Shown: one piece after another, positions 44,418 to 53,235 of the stretch
Numbering within the stretch: position 1 is the first letter of the stretch
Layout: each line of letters opens with the position of its first letter
Source: Paenibacillus sp. BK033
GTDB lineage: Bacteria; Bacillota; Bacilli; Paenibacillales; Paenibacillaceae
Reading direction: 5' to 3'
Length of the DNA: 64,000 nt
Assembly: GCF_004345425.1 (NCBI RefSeq)
Contig: NZ_SLVP01000001.1
Span: forward strand, 1,178,001 to 1,242,000
Notes under the pieces: generated by a model
Databases searched by the model: none
What the model was told of the DNA's origin: nothing
Seen by the model: only the letters and a program-made list of their open reading frames with translations
Program-made: the position numbers and the translations under genes

Positions 44418-46313
44418 GTGCTGCTTGATCAAATTAACGGACCTCAAGACCTGAAAGATTTATCAATGGGAGAGCTGGAGCGGTTAGCTGATGAAATTCG
44501 CCAGTTTCTTATTGAAAAGCTTTCCGTTACAGGTGGTCATCTCGCACCTAACCTTGGGGTTGTGGAGTTGACTCTCGTCCTCCATTATCTGTTTGACAGT
44601 CCGAAGGATAAGTTTCTTTTTGACGTAGGTCATCAATCGTATGTTCACAAAGTTTTGACCGGTCGCAAAGACCGGTTTGATACATTGCGTAAATATAAAG
44701 GGCTGTGCGGCTTTGTCAAGCGCTCCGAAAGCGAGCATGACGTTTGGGAAGCCGGCCACAGCAGTACATCCCTGTCGGCTGCGATGGGCATGGCATTGGC
44801 CCGCGACCTGAAAGGCGAGAATAACCGTGTTGTAGCCGTCATCGGCGACGGTGCCCTGACGGGCGGTATGGCACTGGAAGCCTTGAATCATATCGGCGAC
44901 GAGAAGAGAAAGCTGATTGTCGTCCTGAATGACAATGAAATGTCGATTGCGCCAAACGTTGGCGCCATGCATCATTATTTGAGCAAAATCCGCACCGACC
45001 GCCATTACCAGAAGGCTAAGGATGAGCTTCAGCATCTGCTGAACAAAATTCCGGCCATCGGCGGCAAACTGGCGAAGACGGCCGAGAGATTCAAGGACAG
45101 CTTGAAGTATTTGCTTGTCAGCGGCATTTTATTTGAACAGTTCGGCTTTACGTATCTTGGACCGGTAGACGGCCACGACATGGAGCAGATGATTGAACTT
45201 TTCAAGCAGGCCGATTCCATTCCGGGGCCGGTTCTCGTGCACGTCATTACGGTAAAGGGTAAAGGCTATTCTCCAGCTGAAGTAGATTCCTTCAAGTGGC
45301 ATGGCATATCACCGTACAAGATTGAATCGGGTCAAGTGGTAAAGGCGGTTGGTCCGCCAATGTACACGGAAGTGTTCGGCAGCGCCCTTATCGAGCTGGC
45401 TGAGAAGGATGAGCGCATTGTTGCCGTAACTCCGGCAATGCCGGGCGGGTCCGGCTTGCTCCAGTTCGCTGAACGTTTCCCTAAACGCATGATTGACGTC
45501 GGTATTGCCGAGCAGCATGCCGCAACGATGTCGGCGGCTCTCGCCATGGAAGGCATGAAGCCGGTCTATGCGGTATATTCAACCTTCCTGCAGCGTGCCT
45601 ATGACCAGGTTGTGCATGATATTTGCCGGCAAAATGCGAACGTGGTATTTGCGATCGACCGTGCGGGCTTCGTAGGACCGGATGGCGAGACGCATCAAGG
45701 CGTATATGATATCGCGTTCCTGCGTCATGTGCCAAACCTTGTCATTATGATGCCGAAAGACGAAAACGAGCTTCGCCGTATGATGAAGACGGCAATCGAT
45801 TACAATGAAGGTCCGATTGCGGTCCGTTATCCGCGGATCAACGGCCTCGGCGTGAAGATGGACGAAGTAATGCATCCGCTTCCGATCGGGAAATGGGAGA
45901 CGCTTCGCGAAGGCGATTCCGCCGTTATTCTGGCGATGGGTCCTATGATTCAGGTTGCCGAAGAAGCTGCTGATCTTCTGAAAAGAGACGGCCTTAATGT
46001 TCAAATCGTCAATGCCAGATTCATTAAGCCGCTTGATGAAGAGATGCTGCTGTCGTTTGCATCGGAAGGCAAGCATATTCTTGTCATCGAAGAAAGCTCC
46101 GAGCTTGGCGGATTTGGCAGTGCGGTAATGGAATTCTACTCTCTTCGCGGTATTTACGGCATGCCGATTCGGATTATGGGCGTCCCCGACATTTTCGTGG
46201 AGCATGGTTCCATCAAGGAGCAGCGCGTGGAAGTCGGCTTGACGGGAGAAAGAGCGGCGATGGAAATCAAGAACCTGCTGCCAAGCCTCCAGAAACGCGC
46301 AACCGGACAGTAA
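44418..46313 (+). CDS. dxs: 1-deoxy-D-xylulose-5-phosphate synthase
   Basis: Dxs is the first enzyme of the MEP isoprenoid pathway and uses thiamine diphosphate. The 631-residue protein has [30 protein letters not shown], the ThDP motif [18 protein letters not shown], and the transketolase pyrimidine domain with [17 protein letters not shown] and [18 protein letters not shown] 44418 is preferred (GAGGAAG upstream). A TATAAT near 44334-44339 suggests its own promoter. Confidence 0.96.
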   Translation: MLLDQINGPQDLKDLSMGELERLADEIRQFLIEKLSVTGGHLAPNLGVVELTLVLHYLFDSPKDKFLFDVGHQSYVHKVLTGRKDRFDTLRKYKGLCGFVKRSESEHDVWEAGHSSTSLSAAMGMALARDLKGENNRVVAVIGDGALTGGMALEALNHIGDEKRKLIVVLNDNEMSIAPNVGAMHHYLSKIRTDRHYQKAKDELQHLLNKIPAIGGKLAKTAERFKDSLKYLLVSGILFEQFGFTYLGPVDGHDMEQMIELFKQADSIPGPVLVHVITVKGKGYSPAEVDSFKWHGISPYKIESGQVVKAVGPPMYTEVFGSALIELAEKDERIVAVTPAMPGGSGLLQFAERFPKRMIDVGIAEQHAATMSAALAMEGMKPVYAVYSTFLQRAYDQVVHDICRQNANVVFAIDRAGFVGPDGETHQGVYDIAFLRHVPNLVIMMPKDENELRRMMKTAIDYNEGPIAVRYPRINGLGVKMDEVMHPLPIGKWETLREGDSAVILAMGPMIQVAEEAADLLKRDGLNVQIVNARFIKPLDEEMLLSFASEGKHILVIEESSELGGFGSAVMEFYSLRGIYGMPIRIMGVPDIFVEHGSIKEQRVEVGLTGERAAMEIKNLLPSLQKRATGQ

Positions 46314-46325
46314 CGAAGGAGAATC

Positions 46326-47165
46326 ATGACGACGACACCCAAGGAAAGAATAGATGTATTGCTAGTGGAACGCGGGTTCTACGAGAGCAGGGAAAAAGCG
46401 AAAGCGGCTGTTATGGCCGGTCTGGTGCTGGTCAATAACGAGCCGGTGGATAAAGGCGGCATGAAGGTTCCGCGGGAAGCCGAGATCAAAGTGAAAGGCG
46501 CCATCCATCCTTATGTCAGCCGCGGCGGGCTTAAGCTGGAAAAAGCGATCCGATCCTTCGGTATCGATTTGGCCGGGAGGGTTATGCTTGACATCGGCGC
46601 ATCAACCGGCGGTTTTACCGATTGTGCCTTGCAGCACGGCGCTTCGTTCGTATATGCCATTGACGTTGGCTATAACCAGCTGGATTGGTCGCTCAGACAG
46701 GATGAACGGGTCCGAGTGATGGAGCGTACCAACTTCCGATATACGCAGCCGGCCGATCTGGACGGTCCGCCGCCAACCTTTGCCTCGATTGACGTATCCT
46801 TTATATCGCTCAAGCTGATTTTGCCGGCACTCAGCGGTCTGCTGAGCGTAGGCTCCGGAATTGTCGCCCTTATCAAGCCGCAATTCGAGGCAGGGCGGGA
46901 GAAGGTTGGCAAATCGGGCGTAGTCCGGGAGCCAAGCGTCCATAAGGAAGTGCTTGATACGGTGCTGAAGGCTGCGTCGGAGCTTGGCTACAAACTGCAA
47001 AACCTGACGTTCTCACCTATTACGGGCGGAGAGGGCAACATCGAGTTCCTTGCCTACTGGACGTGGGAAAATGAGCCAAACGCCGCGATCCCTGACGAAG
47101 AGGCCATCAAGGACGTTGTCCGTCAGGCTGGCGAGACCTTTACCGTAAAACAGAAACAACCGTAG
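46326..47165 (+). CDS. tlyA: TlyA-family rRNA methyltransferase / hemolysin-like protein
   Basis: The 279-residue protein has an N-terminal S4 RNA-binding domain (RIDVLLVERGFYESREKAKA) and an FtsJ-like methyltransferase domain (YVSRGGLKLEKAI, SAM loop MLDIGASTGGFTDCALQHGA, IDVSFISLKLILPAL). TlyA proteins 2-prime-O-methylate rRNA. It is adjacent to dxs and upstream of argR-recN, as in B. subtilis (yqxC). Confidence 0.93.
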   Translation: MTTTPKERIDVLLVERGFYESREKAKAAVMAGLVLVNNEPVDKGGMKVPREAEIKVKGAIHPYVSRGGLKLEKAIRSFGIDLAGRVMLDIGASTGGFTDCALQHGASFVYAIDVGYNQLDWSLRQDERVRVMERTNFRYTQPADLDGPPPTFASIDVSFISLKLILPALSGLLSVGSGIVALIKPQFEAGREKVGKSGVVREPSVHKEVLDTVLKAASELGYKLQNLTFSPITGGEGNIEFLAYWTWENEPNAAIPDEEAIKDVVRQAGETFTVKQKQP

Positions 47166-47219
47166 CAGCCGTGAATTGCGCAATTGGCGTTATCGCTCGT
47201 TTTGGAGGCACAAGTAAAC

Positions 47220-47273
47220 AAGGGAATGCTTCGACCGTATTGAATAGCGGCCAGCGTTCCCTTTTGTTTTTCC
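47220..47273 (+). terminator. Terminator after tlyA
   Basis: GGGAATGCT/AGCGTTCCC arms, one G-U pair, then TTTTGTTTTT. Confidence 0.75.
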
Positions 47274-47275
47274 TC

Positions 47276-47328
47276 TTTACAAACATGTGTTCGTTTTGCT
47301 AAACTGAAAGCAACCAAACATGCGTTCG
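47276..47328 (+). promoter_or_regulatory. Promoter with two LexA (SOS) boxes upstream of 47408-argR-recN
   Basis: A -35 element TTTACA (47276-47281) and a -10 element TAAACT (47300-47305) are 18 bases apart. CAAACATGTGTTCG (47280-47293) lies between them, and CAAACATGCGTTCG (47315-47328) just after. Read on the minus strand both fit the Gram-positive LexA consensus CGAACRNRYGTTYG/C (CGAACACATGTTTG and CGAACGCATGTTTG). Their centres are 35 bases apart. Repression by LexA would put this unit, including recN, in the SOS regulon. Confidence 0.75.
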
Positions 47329-47407
47329 TCCATTTGTTTGCAAGAGGAAAATGCTCCCTTCATCACGAACCAATTAAGAGAGGTTCTTAAGGAATGGAGG
47401 GCTGCGT

Positions 47408-47866
47408 ATGGGAATGTACGGTGACTGGTTTATAATGCTGGTCGCTGGCGCGTTTTTGTTATTCTGGGCGTATCGGGGCTTCTACCGCTGGCTTCACCAG
47501 CCTGCGAACGTCAATCGATTGACGCTTGGCAAAGGTGGCGAGCTTGCAGAAGATGACGAGAATATTCAGTTTCTGGAACGATCAGGATACGAAGTTATTT
47601 CCGGTAAGCACAGGGTTCCGATCGGAATCGAATTGGACGGACAATCACTTAACAGCCGATTGTACATTGATTATATTGCCGAACAAGATGGCAAAATGTA
47701 TATTGTAAAAGCTGCCCGGGAACGTATGCCCATGGATTGGACAGGCAGCGGTGTTCGAGACCGTCTTCTTGTCTATTCCCTCCTGTTGCCTGAATGCGCG
47801 GGGGTATTGTTCGTGGACGTGAAGGAGCAGATTATTCGGCGAATTATTTTTGACATAAGCGACTAG
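47408..47866 (+). CDS. Membrane-anchored protein with degenerate nuclease-like fold, unknown
   Basis: The 152-residue protein has one N-terminal membrane helix (about 6-24, DWFIMLVAGAFLLFWAYRG). The soluble part has the order helix-strand-Asp-strand-Lys-helix: FLERSGYEVISGK, RLYIDYIAEQ, KMYIVKA, RDRLLVYSLLLPECAGVLFV. This resembles the core of PD-(D/E)XK nucleases (RecB/NERD-like), where an Asp and an E-x-K triplet bind metal; here the Glu is missing, as the triplet reads I-V-K. It lies directly behind two LexA boxes and 20 bases before argR. Function unknown; a DNA-damage related role is inferred from context. Confidence 0.65.
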   Translation: MGMYGDWFIMLVAGAFLLFWAYRGFYRWLHQPANVNRLTLGKGGELAEDDENIQFLERSGYEVISGKHRVPIGIELDGQSLNSRLYIDYIAEQDGKMYIVKAARERMPMDWTGSGVRDRLLVYSLLLPECAGVLFVDVKEQIIRRIIFDISD

Positions 47867-47886
47867 CATGTTTGGGGAGGAAAGTT

Positions 47887-48339
47887 ATGAAAGGCATCAG
47901 ACAATACAAAATCAAGGAATTAATTACGAAGAATACGATCGAGACGCAAGAGGAACTGGTGGATGCCCTGAGGGATGCCGGGCTCCAGGTGACTCAAGCT
48001 ACCGTATCCAGAGATATGAAAGAGCTTATGCTCATTAAAGTACCCGCTGGCGATGGACGTTACAAATATTCGCTGCCGCAGGACCAGCAGCGTCAGAATC
48101 CGATTAATAAGCTGAAGCGGGCGCTTATCGATCATTTCACCCATATCGACTTTACCGAAAATCTGGTGGTCATGAAATGCTTGCCGGGCACGGCCAATGC
48201 GATTGGCGCGCTGATTGACAATATGGAATGGCCCGAGGTTATGGGGACGATATGCGGCGATGATACGATTCTTATCATTTGCAGAACGAAGGAGAAGAGC
48301 GGTGAGCTTGTTGAGAAGCTGCTCGACCTTCTGAATTAA
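47887..48339 (+). CDS. argR: Arginine repressor
   Basis: ArgR/AhrC represses arginine synthesis and activates catabolism. The 150-residue protein has an N-terminal winged helix (RQYKIKELITKNTIETQEEL, TQATVSRDMKELMLIKV) and a C-terminal arginine-binding oligomerisation domain (GTANAIGALIDNMEWPEVMG, TICGDDTILIICRT). ATG 47887 follows GGGGAGGAAAG. It is between the LexA-boxed gene and recN. Confidence 0.95.
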   Translation: MKGIRQYKIKELITKNTIETQEELVDALRDAGLQVTQATVSRDMKELMLIKVPAGDGRYKYSLPQDQQRQNPINKLKRALIDHFTHIDFTENLVVMKCLPGTANAIGALIDNMEWPEVMGTICGDDTILIICRTKEKSGELVEKLLDLLN

Positions 48340-48361
48340 ACATTGTTGGAGGTCATTGGCC

Positions 48362-50071
48362 ATGCTGCGCGAGCTATCCATTCGGAATTTAGCCGTTATT
48401 GAAGAAGTAAACGTTTCGTTTCATCATGGATTTCATGTATTGACAGGTGAGACAGGTGCGGGGAAATCCATACTTATCGACGCACTTAGCTTAATTGTTG
48501 GTGGACGGGGCTCCGCAGATATGGTCAGGTATGGCTGCGACAAAGCCGAGATGGAGGCCATGTTCGACCTGCCTTCCCATCATCCGGTATGGGCGGTAAT
48601 GGAGCGGCTTGGCGTACAGGCTTCAAGAGAAGAGATGCTGGTTATACGGCGGGAGCTCACTTCCCACGGCAAGAGCAGCAGCCGGGTTAACGGGCAGCTT
48701 GTCACGATGACGATGCTGAGGGAGGTCGGCGAATGCCTTGTCAATATTCACGGGCAGCATGAGCATCAATCACTCCTGCGTACCGAACAGCATCTGGAAT
48801 GGCTGGACTTGTTTGCCGGCGATTTGCTCATTGAGCGGAAGACTGCTTACCGGGCAGTGTATCAGCAGCTTCAGCAAGCGCGTGCATCCGTTCGAGAGCT
48901 GGAAGAGACAACCCGTCATAATGTACAGATGCTTGATTTGTACCGCTACCAGATCGAAGAGATCACGAATGCCAAGCTGAAGGCCGGCGAGGATGAGCAA
49001 TTATTGGAGGAACGCCGCAAGCTGCAATATGCAGGCAAGCGGATGGACTCCGTATCAGAAGCCTACGCTTTGCTCTACAGCGGTAAAGGGCTTGACGCCA
49101 TTAGTAAAGCGATCGGCAAGCTGACCGATATCCAGTCTTACGATCCCGCAGTGCTGACACCTATGCTCGAACAGCTTCAGTCTGCTTTTTATCAAGCCGA
49201 GGATGCTGTATTCCAGCTTCGCGATTATCGGGACGGCATTGATTCCGATCCGGAGCAGCTGTCCATGATTGAAGACAGGCTGGACTTGATCAACGGACTG
49301 AAGCGCAAATACGGAGAGAGTATTCCGGATATTCTTCAATATTTGGAGCGCATTACGGAAGAGCGCGACAAGATTGAGAATCGTGACGAGTATTTGGATA
49401 AGCTGCGCAAAGATGAGCTGCGCCTTTATTTGCAGGCACATGAATTAGCGCAGGAGTTGTCCGAGCTTCGTTCCCATGCATCCGAACGTCTCGCAGCCGC
49501 CATCGAGCTGGAGCTTAAGCAGCTTCAAATGGGCAATACGATTTTCCGCGTGCAGCTCGACCATCCAACTGCGGCAGAAACATCCGAAATGGCGGCTCTT
49601 AACGCTAACGGCATCGATGAAGCCATCTTTATGCTGTCAACGAATCCGGGCGAGCCGCTTAAACCGCTCAATAAAATTGCCTCCGGCGGTGAAATGTCCC
49701 GAATCATGCTTGCGCTGAAGGCGATTTTCGCCGAAATTGACCAAGTGCCTGTTCTGGTCTTTGATGAGGTGGATACTGGCGTGAGCGGCAGAGCGGCACA
49801 AGCCATTGCGGAGAAAATGTCACAGCTCTCGGCGAAATGCCAGATTTTCTCTATTACGCATTTGCCTCAGGTTGCTTGCATGGCGGATCACCATTACGAA
49901 ATTAAGAAGCATATTATTGAACAACGTACTTCCACAAACGTCACGAAGCTGGTGGAGCACTCGCGTATTGAAGAACTCGCCCGCATGCTGGGCGGTGTTG
50001 AAGTAACGGAAAAAACCCGTCATCATGCTCAAGAAATGCTTGTTTTGGCGGATCGCCAGAAGGGAGCCTAA
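48362..50071 (+). CDS. recN: DNA repair protein RecN
   Basis: RecN is an SMC-like ATPase that acts at double-strand breaks. The 569-residue protein has MLRELSIRNLAVIEEV, Walker A LTGETGAGKSILIDALSLI, long coiled coils, the ABC signature region LNKIASGGEMSRIMLALKAI, Walker B VLVFDEVDTGVSGRAAQAI and ITHLPQVACMADHHY. ATG 48362 has GGAGGT 10 bases upstream. RecN is SOS-induced in several bacteria, consistent with the LexA boxes before this unit. Confidence 0.97.
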   Translation: MLRELSIRNLAVIEEVNVSFHHGFHVLTGETGAGKSILIDALSLIVGGRGSADMVRYGCDKAEMEAMFDLPSHHPVWAVMERLGVQASREEMLVIRRELTSHGKSSSRVNGQLVTMTMLREVGECLVNIHGQHEHQSLLRTEQHLEWLDLFAGDLLIERKTAYRAVYQQLQQARASVRELEETTRHNVQMLDLYRYQIEEITNAKLKAGEDEQLLEERRKLQYAGKRMDSVSEAYALLYSGKGLDAISKAIGKLTDIQSYDPAVLTPMLEQLQSAFYQAEDAVFQLRDYRDGIDSDPEQLSMIEDRLDLINGLKRKYGESIPDILQYLERITEERDKIENRDEYLDKLRKDELRLYLQAHELAQELSELRSHASERLAAAIELELKQLQMGNTIFRVQLDHPTAAETSEMAALNANGIDEAIFMLSTNPGEPLKPLNKIASGGEMSRIMLALKAIFAEIDQVPVLVFDEVDTGVSGRAAQAIAEKMSQLSAKCQIFSITHLPQVACMADHHYEIKKHIIEQRTSTNVTKLVEHSRIEELARMLGGVEVTEKTRHHAQEMLVLADRQKGA

Positions 50072-50079
50072 AGGAAGGT

Positions 50080-50110
50080 ATTCAGGGAATGTTTTTGTGG
50101 TCATAAAACA
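50080..50110 (+). promoter_or_regulatory. Possible forespore promoter of spoIVB
   Basis: GGTATTC and CATAAAA separated by about 17 bases resemble sigma-F/sigma-G elements (GTATA, CATNNTA type). spoIVB is a known forespore gene. The match is weak. Confidence 0.3.
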
Positions 50111-50194
50111 AACAGTGCGGGGTAACTTAAAGGTACGCCAATGGCGAAATGTCCTTTCTCGTCATGCGATGGATTAACAGGGAGCGTGAAATCA

Positions 50195-51520
50195 TTGAAC
50201 TCCAGCCCAAGGAAGAAATGGTTTGGCCTAGTTCTCGTTATCTGCGTCTGCATGATCGGACTCTCCGCGCCGTTTCAACATTTTGCCGCATTCCCGAATG
50301 AACTTCGTTTATTCTCCGGCCAACTGAAACGATTACAATATGGAGTTCCCGTACATGCAGAAGTTACCGTGGATCCACGAATGCTTCAGATTAATGGCTC
50401 AACCCGTCAGTCATTATCAGTCAATTTGAATGACCCCATTTCGTTACAGCCGCATCAGAGCGGTCAGACGAGCATGAAAGTGAAATTATTTGGTAAAATT
50501 CCGTTCAAGACCGTCAAAGTAAATGTCATGCCTGATTTAAGGGTTATCCCGGGAGGTCAAACAATTGGCGTGAAAGTGAAATCCGCCGGTATTCTTGTCG
50601 TTGGCCACCATCAGGTCCGTGCAAATAACGGAACGAAGGAGTCTCCTGGGGAAAAAGCAGGTCTCCGCTTAGGCGATCTTATTATCAGGATCGATGGGCA
50701 CAATATTAATGAGGTCAGCAAGGTAGCAAATCTGGTGGAGCAAGCGGGCAGGCAGCAGCGTCCACTCGCGATTACTTACAAGCGCAACGGTACCATCGGA
50801 GAAACAAAGCTGTATCCAGTCCGCGATGCGGAAGAGCGTAATTGGAAGCTTGGTCTTTATATTCGCGATTCAGCAGCCGGTGTGGGCACATTAACGTTTT
50901 ATGCTCCTGATCAAGGTGTCTACGGCGCGCTTGGGCATGTCATTACCGACATGGATACCCAAACACCTATAGAAGTTGGCGAAGGGCAGATCCTGCAGTC
51001 CAGCGTGACGTCCATTAACAAGAGCCAAACGGGAGAGCCGGGAGAGAAACGTGCCCATTTTGTCAAGGAAGGCAAGATCTTAGGCAATATCGAACGCAAC
51101 ACGCCATTCGGTATTTTTGGCAAAATGAGCGAAAACCCGAATCACAGCTTTAACGACAAAGCGATTCCCGTAACGTTCGCCGAAGAAGTTAAAGAAGGTC
51201 CGGCTCAAATTTTGACTGTTGTTAACGGGCAAAAAGTCGAGCGGTTTGATATCGAAATCGCTCATGTTACGAAACAGCCTGCCCCAGCGACCAAAGGTAT
51301 GGTAATCAAGATTACCGACAAACGACTTCTTGATAAAACAGGAGGTATCGTTCAAGGAATGTCTGGTTCGCCGATTATCCAGGATGGGAAGCTGGTTGGA
51401 GCCGTTACCCATGTATTTGTTAACGATCCAGCTTCGGGCTATGGCTGCTTTATTGAATGGATGCTGCAGGATGCAGGCATCTTGATGAGAGAGAAATCGA
51501 CGCAAGGTACAGCTGCATAA
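50195..51520 (+). CDS. spoIVB: SpoIVB serine peptidase (sigma-K checkpoint)
   Basis: SpoIVB is secreted from the forespore and triggers pro-sigma-K processing. The 441-residue protein has an N-terminal membrane helix (FGLVLVICVCMIGL), a PDZ domain (about 165-235, KAGLRLGDLIIRIDGHNIN) and the S55 peptidase domain with the catalytic His in YGALGHVITDMD and the Ser in VQGMSGSPIIQDGK. TTG 50195 (GGGAG upstream) gives a normal N-terminus; ATG 50141 is also in frame and adds 18 residues. Confidence 0.93.
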   Translation: MNSSPRKKWFGLVLVICVCMIGLSAPFQHFAAFPNELRLFSGQLKRLQYGVPVHAEVTVDPRMLQINGSTRQSLSVNLNDPISLQPHQSGQTSMKVKLFGKIPFKTVKVNVMPDLRVIPGGQTIGVKVKSAGILVVGHHQVRANNGTKESPGEKAGLRLGDLIIRIDGHNINEVSKVANLVEQAGRQQRPLAITYKRNGTIGETKLYPVRDAEERNWKLGLYIRDSAAGVGTLTFYAPDQGVYGALGHVITDMDTQTPIEVGEGQILQSSVTSINKSQTGEPGEKRAHFVKEGKILGNIERNTPFGIFGKMSENPNHSFNDKAIPVTFAEEVKEGPAQILTVVNGQKVERFDIEIAHVTKQPAPATKGMVIKITDKRLLDKTGGIVQGMSGSPIIQDGKLVGAVTHVFVNDPASGYGCFIEWMLQDAGILMREKSTQGTAA

Positions 51521-51529
51521 CCAATAAAA

Positions 51530-51573
51530 TAACCGCTGATTGGGCTTGATTAAACCCTTCAGCGGTTTCTTCA
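51530..51573 (+). terminator. Terminator after spoIVB
   Basis: AACCGCTGA/TCAGCGGTT stem with inner GGGCTT/AAACCC pairs, then TTCTTC. Confidence 0.75.
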
Positions 51574-51598
51574 TGAAGACGGCTATAATGGTTGGATT

Positions 51599-51716
51599 TG
51601 TCGAAAATTTACGAACAGCATCATAAAATGTAATAAATTATTAATTATAACGAAAAAGATTAAAAAATCAAAGGAAAAAAATTTTCGACAGAAGGAATTT
51701 AAACCGGCATGTCGAA
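51599..51716 (+). promoter_or_regulatory. spo0A control region with three 0A boxes
   Basis: The 7-base 0A box TGTCGAA occurs at 51599-51605 and 51710-51716, and in reverse (TTCGACA) at 51684-51690. A possible sigma-H promoter lies at 51670-51698 (AAAGGAAAA, then GGAAT), overlapping the second box. This matches the known autoregulation of spo0A by Spo0A~P. The AT-rich stretch 51620-51680 has no other clear element. Confidence 0.75.
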
Positions 51717-51784
51717 AACTTTATTCCAAGACAACTAGGGAAAGGTAATCGCGCAGTGAATACCATTTAAGGGAGGACCAGACC

Positions 51785-52603
51785 TTGCACAAGATCGAAG
51801 TATTGCTGGCAGATGACAATCGTGAATTCACCAATTTATTATCCGAATACATATCGGAACAAAATGATATGAACGTAAGCGGAGTGGCTTATAACGGTGA
51901 AGAAGTATTGTCTTATTTCGAAGAAGGCAGAAAAGTACCAGATGTTCTAATCCTTGATATTATAATGCCTCACCTGGACGGCCTGGGCGTACTGGAACGC
52001 ATTAAGGAATTAAATATCACGCCAATGCCTAAAATCATCATGCTGACCGCATTTGGTCAAGAGAATATCACACAAAAAGCCGTTCAGCTTGGGGCATCTT
52101 ATTATATCTTGAAACCGTTCGATATGGAGATACTTGCAAATCGGATTCGTCAATTGGTGGGCAATTCCACGTTTACTTCCTCGGCATCGTTTAGCAGCTC
52201 TGCAGCAACAACGACGATCAAATCAAATGTCGTGCCGCTTGCCAAAGGCAAGAATCTAGACGCCAACATTACAAGCATCATTCACGAAATTGGAGTTCCT
52301 GCCCATATCAAAGGCTATCAGTACTTGCGCGAAGCGATTACGATGGTATACAACAACATCGAAATTCTGGGAGCCATTACGAAAACGCTCTATCCTGCGA
52401 TTGCAGAAAAATTCAAAACAACGCCATCCCGCGTTGAACGCGCTATTCGCCACGCTATTGAAGTAGCTTGGACACGCGGCAATATCGACAGCATCTCACA
52501 CCTGTTCGGCTATACGATCAACATCAGTAAATCCAAGCCAACAAACTCCGAGTTTATTGCAATGGTAGCTGATAAGCTCCGCATCGAGCACAAAGTAAGC
52601 TAA
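51785..52603 (+). CDS. spo0A: Sporulation master regulator Spo0A
   Basis: The 272-residue response regulator has a receiver domain with acidic pocket LLADDN (D10, D11), phospho-acceptor D58 in [14 protein letters not shown] and a Lys in ILKPFD, a linker rich in Ser/Ala, and the Spo0A DNA-binding domain ([40 protein letters not shown]). The TTG at 51785 has GGGAGG 8 bases upstream. It lies downstream of spoIVB as in all sporulating Bacillales. Confidence 0.97.
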   Translation: MHKIEVLLADDNREFTNLLSEYISEQNDMNVSGVAYNGEEVLSYFEEGRKVPDVLILDIIMPHLDGLGVLERIKELNITPMPKIIMLTAFGQENITQKAVQLGASYYILKPFDMEILANRIRQLVGNSTFTSSASFSSSAATTTIKSNVVPLAKGKNLDANITSIIHEIGVPAHIKGYQYLREAITMVYNNIEILGAITKTLYPAIAEKFKTTPSRVERAIRHAIEVAWTRGNIDSISHLFGYTINISKSKPTNSEFIAMVADKLRIEHKVS

Positions 52604-52608
52604 AGAAT

Positions 52609-52660
52609 AAAACCGCTATTTATTATTGGTTCCACCCAATATGAAGGCGGTTTTTCTTTT
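52609..52660 (+). terminator. Terminator after spo0A
   Basis: AAACCGC/GCGGTTT arms with inner ATTGG/CCAAT stem, then T5CT4. Confidence 0.75.
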
Positions 52661-52664
52661 CAAG

Positions 52665-52708
52665 GCAAAAAACACCCCGCCATACTCGAGGAGTAGCAGC
52701 GGGGTGTT
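52665..52708 (-). terminator. Terminator of yqzF-like gene
   Basis: AACACCCCGC/GCGGGGTGTT arms with inner ACTC/GAGT stem; on the minus strand followed by T6. Confidence 0.82.
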
Positions 52709-52722
52709 CTATGTCTTTTTGC

Positions 52723-53016
52723 TTAAGCTTGCGGTTTTGGCGGTCTGGGACGTTTCGGACGGAATCTTGGGGCGACGTAATTGCGTTTGCGATCGCGGAA
52801 AAAAATCCAACCGCCAATAAAACCAACGCCGATTGCAAAGAGAACAAGTCCAAATAAGAAGCTTAGCCATGCAAAATCCGGATGAATGGCATCGTTTCCG
52901 AAATCGGAAAAGTAATTGAATAAGGCATTTTTCATCTTGAGAAAACCGATACAGGCCGCAATACCGGGTATGACGAGCAGCAGAACGGCAATTAGACGGG
53001 CAGCAACTAATCTCAT
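52723..53016 (-). CDS. yqzF: DUF2627 membrane protein (YqzF-like)
   Basis: The 97-residue protein has two membrane helices (VAARLIAVLLLVIPGIAACI and WLSFLFGLVLFAIGVGFIGG), then IFFRDRKRNYVAPRF and a Pro/Arg tail. This fits DUF2627/YqzF, located after spo0A in B. subtilis too. ATG 53016 has AGGAG about 12 bases upstream. Function unknown. Confidence 0.8.
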   Translation of the reverse strand: MRLVAARLIAVLLLVIPGIAACIGFLKMKNALFNYFSDFGNDAIHPDFAWLSFLFGLVLFAIGVGFIGGWIFFRDRKRNYVAPRFRPKRPRPPKPQA

Positions 53017-53235
53017 ATGTATGATGTTCTCCTTGTATCCGTAATTAAACATTCCTTCCTATGATACCTTTTTCTGCAGGCAGTGTCTATTTCGGAAATT
53101 TAACGATGTAAATCGATTTGAAAAAAGGTACAATAGGACGAGTGGTAATCGGATGTTTACTAAGAAGTAATTATCACGAATGCATACGCAAATAGGCTCA
53201 CTAGGGAACCATTTTTTTAGGAGGTATAATACATA

